Assembly (NCBI GenBank): GCA_017381395.1
Contig: JAFOCH010000094.1
Coordinates: 1 to 8,239 of the forward strand
Reading direction: 5' to 3'
From: Clostridia bacterium
Lineage (GTDB): Bacteria > Bacillota > Clostridia > Oscillospirales > Acutalibacteraceae
DNA length: 8,239 bases
In this document: piece after piece, positions 1 through 4,546 of the stretch
Layout: each line of letters opens with the position of its first letter
Numbering within the stretch: position 1 is the first letter of the stretch
Made by a program: the position numbers and the translations under genes
Notes under the pieces: generated by a model
Database searches by the model: none
What the model was told of the DNA's origin: nothing
The model's input: only the letters and a program-made list of their open reading frames with translations

Positions 1-1
1 C

Positions 2-595
2 GAGTATGACAATGTCGAAATTGTTTTCGGTGACGTTATGAAAATCGATTTAAACAAGCTCATCGACGAAAAATTGCAGGGAATGAAGATAGCAGTTTGT
101 GCCAATCTGCCCTACTATATCACATCGCCGATTATTATGATGCTGCTTGAATCCAATCTGGCAATCGAAAGCATTACCGTAATGGTGCAAAAGGAAGCTG
201 CAGACCGACTTTGCGCCGAAATGGGAACGAGAGAATGTGGTGCCGTTACCGCGGCAGTCAGATTTTATTGTACGCCATCACTTTTGTTCAACGTACCGCG
301 TGACTCGTTTATGCCACCGCCAAAGGTTGACAGCGCGGTAATAAAGTTCGACATTTCGGGAAAAGAAAAGGAATATGACGTTGATTCTGCCGACTTTTTC
401 AAGGTCATAAAAGCGGCATTTTCGATGAGAAGAAAAACACTGGTCAACTGCCTTTCAAATGGGCTAAAAATGGATAAACAAGCGGTTTATGAAATTCTCG
501 ACAGCTGCGGCATCGACCGAAATACTCGCGGAGAGCAGCTTTCGATGGAGCAATTCACCGCTATTGCAAACACTGTTAAAAAGGACGTGAGATAA
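2..595 (+). CDS. rsmA: Ribosomal RNA small subunit methyltransferase A (KsgA/RsmA), 5'-truncated by the window edge
   Basis: This is the C-terminal part (197 codons plus TAA) of the SAM-dependent enzyme that dimethylates the two adjacent adenines in the 3'-terminal helix of 16S rRNA during small-subunit maturation. The frame is open to the left edge: the first visible residues read EYDNVEIVFGDVMKID, whose GD matches the family's acidic SAM-contacting loop, so an internal ATG at base 38 is not the true start. The catalytic motif IV NLPYYITSP begins at base 104. Further family signatures are FMPPPKVDSAVIKF and AFSMRRKTLVNCL, the latter opening the C-terminal helical rRNA-binding domain. Family members are usually about 270-290 residues, so roughly 80-90 residues are missing, only because the window starts inside the gene. 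The stop overlaps the next ATG (TAATG), which suggests translational coupling. Identification is firm; the promoter lies outside the window. Confidence 0.96.
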   Translation, partial: EYDNVEIVFGDVMKIDLNKLIDEKLQGMKIAVCANLPYYITSPIIMMLLESNLAIESITVMVQKEAADRLCAEMGTRECGAVTAAVRFYCTPSLLFNVPRDSFMPPPKVDSAVIKFDISGKEKEYDVDSADFFKVIKAAFSMRRKTLVNCLSNGLKMDKQAVYEILDSCGIDRNTRGEQLSMEQFTAIANTVKKDVR

Positions 596-1509
596 TGAGA
601 TACAGTAAATACAACCCTTACGAGCCAAAGAGCGATAAAAAACGCCGAATTTGGTCAAACGTTTCTATTTGTGTTATTATTGCGCTTTTTATATTCGGCA
701 TATACCTCATTATGACCCCGACTGATTACGGAATGAAATATTATTTCGAATCAACCACCACAGAGAAAAATGACTTTTCACAAACACTTGCCGAAAATAA
801 TGAATTTTACGACGTTTATAACGCTATGCTTGACCCCGAAAACCACTTTGAAATGGACAATGGCTTTTCTGACAAATTCCCGACAATAGCAAAGCTTTTT
901 AACATGGACCCGTCGATTTACAAAGAAAATCAGCCGTATATCCACGAAAGTAAAAATCATATTGCAGTAGCGCAAAGCTTTTACTCCACCAACGAAAACA
1001 GAAAGACACTTGATATTGCTGTTTTTGGATTTAACAAAAAGTTTGAAGACACAACTGCATCAATCGAAATGAACGAGTTTATCCGTTTTACCCTTATCTA
1101 TAACACTAGCCAGGGCAACATTAACTATATGGGCTATGATAAATCAATGTTCCGTATGCAGTTAAACAACTTTACCCTTTCATTCGGCTGCGGCACGATG
1201 AAAAACGTAGGATACGAGCTTAATTTGAAATCAACAAAGGGATACGAGGAAGCTAAAAGACGTCATATTTTCAACACCGTTGTTGACGCTATAAACAACT
1301 CTGTTCATAAACCGGACGTTAATGAAACCGAAGAAAAGACGGTAATCTCGCTCAACCAAGCTGCTACCGATTTCCCGAAAAACGTAGCAGAGTACAGATT
1401 CGACCTTACAGGTGAAATACCTGAGCTATTCAAAAACTTTGTAGTTTCGATGGAAATTGCCGACGGCACAATGGAAAGTGATATTCAATACAGTTTCAAG
1501 GTAACCTAA
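595..1509 (+). CDS. Uncharacterised single-pass membrane protein coupled to rsmA
   Basis: I do not recognise this 304-residue protein. A charged N-terminus (residues 12-18, KSDKKRR) precedes one hydrophobic segment at about residues 20-40. This predicts an N-in signal anchor with some 260 residues outside the cytoplasm. There is no lipobox: the Cys at residue 26 lies inside the membrane segment. The outer part is polar, rich in Asn, aromatic and acidic residues, with one further Cys (199) and a beta-rich look towards the C-terminus. No catalytic motif stands out. The start is fixed by AAGGA at 581-585, nine bases before the ATG that shares its A with the rsmA stop. Coupling suggests co-expression with rsmA, not a shared function. 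A hairpin terminator follows directly, so it is the last gene of the operon. The gene is probably real: base composition is like its neighbours, the frame is long, and it abuts rsmA neatly. Confidence 0.85.
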   Translation: MRYSKYNPYEPKSDKKRRIWSNVSICVIIALFIFGIYLIMTPTDYGMKYYFESTTTEKNDFSQTLAENNEFYDVYNAMLDPENHFEMDNGFSDKFPTIAKLFNMDPSIYKENQPYIHESKNHIAVAQSFYSTNENRKTLDIAVFGFNKKFEDTTASIEMNEFIRFTLIYNTSQGNINYMGYDKSMFRMQLNNFTLSFGCGTMKNVGYELNLKSTKGYEEAKRRHIFNTVVDAINNSVHKPDVNETEEKTVISLNQAATDFPKNVAEYRFDLTGEIPELFKNFVVSMEIADGTMESDIQYSFKVT

Positions 1510-1515
1510 TACCCT

Positions 1516-1560
1516 GCCCCTTTTTCACCGATAATTCGGTTGAAAAAGGGGCATTATTTT
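1516..1560 (+). terminator. Rho-independent terminator of the rsmA operon
   Basis: A 16-bp stem with a one-base bulge starts seven bases after the stop codon. GCCCCTTTTTC and ACCGA pair with TCGGT, bulged T1541 and GAAAAAGGGGC, around the loop TAAT. The 3' arm ends at 1552 and a T-rich run (ATTATTTT) follows. It separates the rsmA operon from fucO. Confidence 0.88.
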
Positions 1561-1575
1561 ATCATTTTATAAAGT

Positions 1576-1593
1576 TTGATAATTTTTTAACAA
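1576..1593. promoter_or_regulatory. Candidate Rex (redox repressor) operator upstream of fucO
   Basis: The site reads TTGATAATTTTTTAACAA. It matches the Rex operator described for clostridia (TTGTTAA-N4-TTAACAA) at 13 of 14 specified positions, differing only at position 4. It lies seven bases upstream of the fucO -35 hexamer, centred about 51 bases before the expected start point. Rex senses the NADH/NAD+ ratio and represses NADH-consuming fermentation genes, so a site before an NAD-dependent alcohol dehydrogenase makes sense. The region is AT-rich, which raises the chance of a fortuitous match, and no rex gene is in the window. Binding is inferred. Confidence 0.55.
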
Positions 1594-1600
1594 AAATTCC

Positions 1601-1629
1601 TTGCAAGTTGATATCTTTAAATGTATAAT
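1601..1629 (+). promoter_or_regulatory. Sigma-A promoter of fucO
   Basis: TTGCAA (1601-1606, 4/6 to consensus) is followed after exactly 17 bases by a perfect TATAAT (1624-1629). Transcription should start near 1636, giving a leader of about 45 bases before the ATG at 1682. Confidence 0.75.
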
Positions 1630-1633
1630 AAAG

Positions 1634-1651
1634 ATAACGGAAAACCGTTAT
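1634..1651. repeat. Perfect inverted repeat at the fucO transcription start
   Basis: ATAACGG-AAAA-CCGTTAT is a perfect 7-4-7 inverted repeat beginning four bases after the -10 hexamer, so it covers the expected start point. Position and symmetry fit a repressor operator. It could instead fold as a hairpin at the very 5' end of the mRNA and affect stability. It is not terminator-like, because no T-tract follows. The cognate regulator is unknown. Confidence 0.55.
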
Positions 1652-1664
1652 ACAAATTATCTTA

Positions 1665-1672
1665 AAAGGTGG
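1665..1672 (+). promoter_or_regulatory. Ribosome binding site deciding the fucO start
   Basis: AAAGGTGG sits nine bases before the ATG at 1682. It selects this start over the TTG at 1601, which lies 27 codons upstream in frame, is part of the -35 hexamer, and precedes the expected transcription start. Confidence 0.8.
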
Positions 1673-1681
1673 TTAATTGAA

Positions 1682-2827
1682 ATGAAAAAGTTTGTGCTTA
1701 ACGAAACCTCTTATCACGGTGCAGGTGCCATAAACGCAGTACCGGAAGAAATTAAAAGCAGAGGGTTTAAAAAGGCCTTTGTTGCTACCGACCCCGACCT
1801 TGTTAAATTCGGCATTTCAAATAAGGTGACCGACCTTCTCGAAAAGGCCGACATCCCCTACACTCTCTTTACCGATATTAAAGCAAACCCGACAATCGAA
1901 AATGTCCAGAACGGTGTAAAAACATTCAAGGAATGTGGTGCAGATTGCATTATCGCTATCGGCGGCGGTTCGTCAATGGACACCGCAAAGGCAATCGGTA
2001 TCATCATTACCAATCCTGAATTCGAGGACGTTCGTTCGCTCGAAGGCGTTGCCCCGACAAAGAATCCTTGCGTTCCGATTATCGCAGTTGCTACCACAGC
2101 AGGAACTGCTGCCGAGGTTACAATCAACTACGTTATCACCGACGTTGAAAAGAAGCGTAAGTTTGTTTGCGTTGACGTTCACGACCTTCCCGTTGTTGCC
2201 GTTGTTGACCCTGATATGATGAATACAATGCCTGCTGCTCTGACAGCCGCTACCGGTATGGATGCTCTCACACACGCTATTGAAGGATATATCACAAAAG
2301 GGGCTTGGGAACTTTCGGATATGTTCCATATCAAAGCGATCGAAATCATCACAAGAAGTCTTCGTGCCGCTGTTAAAAACGAAGCTGACGGCAGAGAGGG
2401 CATGGCTCTCGGTCAGTACGTTGCAGGTATGGGCTTCTCTAACGTAGGCCTCGGTGTTGACCACTCAATGGCGCACACCCTTTCGGCTTATTACGATACT
2501 CCTCACGGAAAGGCATGTGCTATTCTCCTGCCGACCGTCATGGCTTACAACGCTGAATACACCGGTACAAAGTATAGCGACATCGCTATCGCTATGGGCG
2601 TAGAAGGCGTTGAAAATATGACACAGGAGGAATACAGAGCCGCCGCTGTTAATGCTGTTAAGCAGTTGGCCGAGGACGTAGGCATTCCTACCACACTCAA
2701 GGGAATTGTTAAAGAGGAAGACATTGACGAGCTTGCTGAATCAGCTTACGCTGATGCTTGCCGCCCCGGTAACCCGAGAGAAACCTCTGTCGAAGAAATC
2801 AAGGCACTTTATAGAAGCTTGATGTAA
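1682..2827 (+). CDS. fucO: Iron-dependent lactaldehyde reductase / 1,2-propanediol oxidoreductase (group III alcohol dehydrogenase)
   Basis: A 381-residue enzyme closely resembling E. coli FucO along its whole length, with shared stretches such as PTTAGTAAEVTINYVITD-like and GQYVAGMGFSNVGLG. FucO reduces L-lactaldehyde from fucose or rhamnose breakdown to 1,2-propanediol with NADH in the cytoplasm. Visible residues: Asp37 (equivalent to FucO Asp39, which favours NAD over NADP), the nucleotide-binding GGGSS at 94-98, and the four iron ligands Asp194, His198, His261 and His275 in DALTH, DHSMAH and TPHG. Start choice rests on AAAGGTGG nine bases before the ATG and on alignment with FucO's N-terminus (MILNET versus FVLNET). 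The gene is monocistronic, lying between two terminators with no fucose or rhamnose genes in view, so the physiological substrate may be another short aldehyde. Control is suggested by the Rex-like site and the inverted repeat in front of it. The family is certain; exact substrate is likely but inferred. Confidence 0.93.
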   Translation: MKKFVLNETSYHGAGAINAVPEEIKSRGFKKAFVATDPDLVKFGISNKVTDLLEKADIPYTLFTDIKANPTIENVQNGVKTFKECGADCIIAIGGGSSMDTAKAIGIIITNPEFEDVRSLEGVAPTKNPCVPIIAVATTAGTAAEVTINYVITDVEKKRKFVCVDVHDLPVVAVVDPDMMNTMPAALTAATGMDALTHAIEGYITKGAWELSDMFHIKAIEIITRSLRAAVKNEADGREGMALGQYVAGMGFSNVGLGVDHSMAHTLSAYYDTPHGKACAILLPTVMAYNAEYTGTKYSDIAIAMGVEGVENMTQEEYRAAAVNAVKQLAEDVGIPTTLKGIVKEEDIDELAESAYADACRPGNPRETSVEEIKALYRSLM

Positions 2828-2831
2828 TTAA

Positions 2832-2874
2832 GATAATAAAAAACCACCGATTAAATCGGTGGTTTTTTATTATC
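2832..2874. terminator. Bidirectional terminator between fucO and the convergent cotJ operon
   Basis: A perfect 20-bp stem starts at GATAATAAAAAACC and has the three-base loop TAA. The A-run in the 5' arm and T-run in the 3' arm let it work on both strands. It lies four bases after the fucO stop. It is the best terminator candidate for cotJ read-through from the other strand, since cotJC ends at 2962 with only a weak hairpin in between. Confidence 0.9.
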
Positions 2875-2961
2875 AAGTTTTATATAATCCCTATATTCAT
2901 ACCCTACAATATTTTTTAATTAAACCGCAACGAACGGATATAGATGTCCGTCTGTTCTTTT

Positions 2962-3570
2962 TTATTTTGCGGGGCCTTTATCAAAGCTGGGGTTAAATGC
3001 ATAAAAGTTGCGATCATTCAGTTTATCCTGCAAGCGTCTGAGACCTTCGCCGAAACGTTGATAATGGACTACCTCGCGCTGACGGAGGAACTTTATTGGG
3101 TCGCGTACGTCGGGATCGTCGGTAAAACGAAGAATATTGTCATAGGTCGTACGTGCCTTTTGCTCGGCGGCAAGATCCTCGTGCAGGTCGGTAATGGGGT
3201 CACCCTTTGACTGAACATACGCCGCCGTGAAGGGGACTCCCGAAGCCGAGCTCGGATAAATTCCTGTCGTATGGTCGACAAAATAGGCGTCATAGCCACC
3301 CTTTTTAATCTCTTCCTCGGTGAGATTACGGGTAAGTTGATGAACTATTGCGCCAACCATCTCGAGATGTCCGAGCTCCTCTGTGGCAATATCGGTTAGA
3401 ATCGCCTTTAATTCGGGCATCGGCATCGAAAAACGCTGACTTAAATAACGGAGTGATGCACCTAGTTCGCCATCAGGACCGCCGTACTGACTGGAAATGA
3501 GCTTTGCTAATGCGGGATTAGGACGGGCTATCTTTACAGGATACTGTAACTTTTTCTCGTACATCCACAT
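2962..3570 (-). CDS. cotJC: Spore coat protein CotJC (manganese catalase family)
   Basis: A 202-residue member of the manganese catalase family, the third gene of the cotJ operon. The N-terminus MWMYEKKLQYPVKI is typical of CotJC. All five expected dimanganese ligands are visible at family spacing: Glu35 (DGELGA), Glu65 and His68 (TEELGH), Glu136 (AAEQKAR) and His169 (REVVHYQ). Catalase activity is therefore plausible, although the known role is as a component of the inner spore coat, made in the mother cell. The start shares one base with the cotJB stop (TGATG) and is preceded by a strong GGAGGTGG seven bases away. Length is close to the 189 residues of the B. subtilis protein. The coding sequence looks more GC-rich than neighbouring genes; segments I counted are 50-60% GC against about 40% in the rsmA-coupled gene. 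Confidence 0.95.
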   Translation of the reverse strand: MWMYEKKLQYPVKIARPNPALAKLISSQYGGPDGELGASLRYLSQRFSMPMPELKAILTDIATEELGHLEMVGAIVHQLTRNLTEEEIKKGGYDAYFVDHTTGIYPSSASGVPFTAAYVQSKGDPITDLHEDLAAEQKARTTYDNILRFTDDPDVRDPIKFLRQREVVHYQRFGEGLRRLQDKLNDRNFYAFNPSFDKGPAK

Positions 3571-3848
3571 CAGTCATCCACCTCCCCTAACGTAAGCGGG
3601 CACTCAACGTCCCACGGCCATGGGTCCTTTACCCATTCAAATCGGGTGTCACCATACATATCGGTCGGTCTGATCGGACCAAACCGCTTTTCATATTCAG
3701 CCCGCAAAGCACGTGCTTTTTCCTCATATTTGCGCATTGACATCAAGGCCGCTCTATCGTTGGGATGGGTATCGAGGTAAATGTGCATCTCCCAAGCGGC
3801 AAACTGTGCGCTCGAAAGTCGGCGCATAAGCATATCCTTTTCACTCAT
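3570..3848 (-). CDS. cotJB: Spore coat protein CotJB
   Basis: A 92-residue protein with the CotJB pattern: an N-terminal helical stretch (LMRRLSSAQFAAWEMHIYLDTHPND, residues about 7-31, with the characteristic YLDTHP), then a charged helix, and a C-terminal tryptophan/proline-rich tail (FEWVKDPWPWDVE). CotJB is a small mother-cell protein needed for normal coat composition; its biochemical role is not known. Its ATG overlaps the cotJA stop by four bases (ATGA), and GGAGG (3858-3862) lies nine bases upstream. Its own TGA overlaps the cotJC start by one base, so the three genes should be translated as a coupled set. Confidence 0.93.
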   Translation of the reverse strand: MSEKDMLMRRLSSAQFAAWEMHIYLDTHPNDRAALMSMRKYEEKARALRAEYEKRFGPIRPTDMYGDTRFEWVKDPWPWDVECPLTLGEVDD

Positions 3849-4060
3849 CTTTTTGCGCCTCCAAACCCTCTATGAAATGGCTTATCAAGGTCAGGAAAGA
3901 GGGTCCCCTGACTTAGCGCATCCTCCTCGGTGTAAACTGTATTCAGTTCCTGAAGCGGAACGTACGCCATAGCCAAAACTGCATTTTTTATAGGTTGAGC
4001 GCCTTCGGTTGCGGGTAACATTTCGCAATCAAGGGCGTCGGTATAACTACTTTTGTTCAA
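3845..4060 (-). CDS. cotJA: Spore coat-associated protein CotJA
   Basis: A 71-residue protein with the family core LAMAYVPLQELNTVYTEEDAL (residues about 29-49) followed by GTLFPDLDKPF, a near-signature sequence for CotJA. It is the first gene of cotJABC, which in Bacillus is read by sigma-E in the mother cell and affects the polypeptide make-up of the coat. The start is a TTG at 4060-4058. It is supported by AGAGG nine bases upstream and by the lack of any ATG between that site and the family core other than Met14, which has no clear binding site. The few N-terminal residues before the core are variable in this family, so the exact start is less certain than the gene. Confidence 0.92.
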   Translation of the reverse strand: MNKSSYTDALDCEMLPATEGAQPIKNAVLAMAYVPLQELNTVYTEEDALSQGTLFPDLDKPFHRGFGGAKR

Positions 4061-4069
4061 TATATTCAG

Positions 4070-4074
4070 CCTCT
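4070..4074 (-). promoter_or_regulatory. Ribosome binding site supporting the cotJA TTG start
   Basis: Read on the minus strand, AGAGG lies nine bases before the TTG at 4060. It decides for this non-ATG start over the internal ATG at codon 14. Confidence 0.6.
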
Positions 4075-4092
4075 TTTCAAAGCTTGTTGAGA

Positions 4093-4117
4093 AGGTTTGA
4101 AAATTTTAGACAAACCT
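4093..4117. repeat. Inverted repeat overlapping the cotJ promoter
   Basis: AGGTTTG and CAAACCT form a perfect 7-bp inverted repeat separated by 11 AT-rich bases. It spans the proposed sigma-E -10 element and start point of cotJ, so it could be an operator or a leader hairpin. The stretch TTAGACAAAC (4106-4115) inside it also fits the degenerate SpoIIID consensus WWRRACARNY. Confidence 0.4.
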
Positions 4118-4128
4118 CTATACAATAT
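4102..4128 (-). promoter_or_regulatory. Candidate sigma-E promoter of cotJABC
   Basis: On the minus strand an ATATT -35 core (4128-4124) is followed after 14 bases by CTAAAATT (4109-4102), which matches the sigma-E -10 consensus CATACAMT at 5 of 8 positions. The spacing is right for sigma-E, and cotJ is known to be sigma-E-controlled in Bacillus. Expected start is near 4095, about 35 bases before the cotJA TTG. The -10 match is only moderate. Confidence 0.4.
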
Positions 4129-4157
4129 ATGTTTGTAGCGTATTTTTGTGAACACAC

Positions 4158-4186
4158 TTGACAAACCAGGCGATTAACAGTAAAAT
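4158..4186 (+). promoter_or_regulatory. Strong sigma-A promoter of the PqqD-like gene
   Basis: A perfect TTGACA (4158-4163) is followed by exactly 17 bases and TAAAAT (4181-4186, 5/6). The start point should be near 4193, giving a leader of about 27 bases. The -35 lies in the right arm of an imperfect inverted repeat, TTTGTGAA-N5-TTGACAAA (4145-4165, one mismatch), which could be an operator. Confidence 0.8.
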
Positions 4187-4206
4187 TATAGTGTAAATTT
4201 TTATTT

Positions 4207-4212
4207 GAGGAG
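4207..4212 (+). promoter_or_regulatory. Ribosome binding site deciding the PqqD-like start
   Basis: GAGGAG lies seven bases before the ATG at 4220. An in-frame TTG at 4205 overlaps this site and is therefore not the start. Confidence 0.85.
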
Positions 4213-4219
4213 AACTATT

Positions 4220-4483
4220 ATGAAAATTAAATCAACATACCAACTTCGTGAAGTTGCAGGTGAATTTATGGTTGTCAGCACAGGCGACGACGAAAACGCT
4301 TTCAACGGTGTAATTATGCTCAATGGCACTGGCGCTTTCCTCTGGAAATTGCTCGAAAACGGTGCTGAAAGAGACGAACTGATTACCGAAATTTTAAATG
4401 AATACGAAGTTGACGAAGCTACCGCTGCACTCGGCGTTGATGATTTTATTGCCGATATTAAGAAAGCTGATTTATTCGAATAA
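4220..4483 (+). CDS. Stand-alone PqqD-family protein (RiPP recognition element fold)
   Basis: An 87-residue protein with the whole PqqD-family pattern: LREVAGEFMVV (residues about 9-19), a short Asp/Glu turn, FNGVIMLNGTGAFLWKLLENG (about 29-49, with the hallmark LNxTGAFLW), then a charged helix with ELITEILNEYEVDEATA, and a final helix ending in DLFE. PqqD-type domains form a small winged-helix that binds the leader of a ribosomally made peptide and presents it to a maturase, often a radical SAM enzyme. None of these partners is near: the gene has its own strong promoter and terminator, between cotJ and htrA units. Its partner, if any, must be encoded elsewhere, or it has another role. Many Clostridia carry similar orphan copies. 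Family assignment is solid; function is unknown. Confidence 0.85.
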   Translation: MKIKSTYQLREVAGEFMVVSTGDDENAFNGVIMLNGTGAFLWKLLENGAERDELITEILNEYEVDEATAALGVDDFIADIKKADLFE

Positions 4484-4495
4484 TAATTTTTTCGT

Positions 4496-4535
4496 AAATA
4501 AAAAAATCCGCACAATCTGTGCGGATTTTTTATTT
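4496..4535. terminator. Bidirectional terminator between the PqqD-like gene and htrA
   Basis: A perfect 13-bp core stem, AAAAAATCCGCAC (4501-4513) with GTGCGGATTTTTT (4519-4531), has a five-base loop. It extends a little further with AT pairs around one bulged A. A- and T-runs on both sides fit termination of both convergent genes, whose stops lie 17 and 15 bases from the core stem. Confidence 0.92.
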
Positions 4536-4546
4536 GTATTTTTCAA

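Noticed and set aside
38..40. ATG at 38 as the start of the rsmA fragment
   Set aside because: The frame is open to the left edge and the residues before it match the conserved SAM-binding region of KsgA, so the gene starts outside the window.
1601..1681. Possible N-terminal extension of FucO from an in-frame TTG at 1601
   Set aside because: The TTG is part of the -35 hexamer, lies before the expected transcription start, lacks a ribosome binding site, and would add 27 residues not found in the family.
1973..2464. Long open frame on the minus strand within fucO (163 residues)
   Set aside because: It lies fully opposite a firmly identified gene, has no ribosome binding site or recognisable domain, and reflects codon bias of fucO.
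2934..2961. Weak hairpin ACGGATA-TAGA-TGTCCGT after cotJC, with a T-run on the plus strand
   Set aside because: The stem is only 7 bp with a G-T pair, and the T-run starts several bases away on the strand opposite cotJ. The 20-bp stem at 2832-2874 is a far better terminator for both directions.
4205..4219. Five-residue extension of the PqqD-like protein from the TTG at 4205
   Set aside because: The TTG overlaps the GAGGAG ribosome binding site, which is placed correctly for the ATG at 4220.
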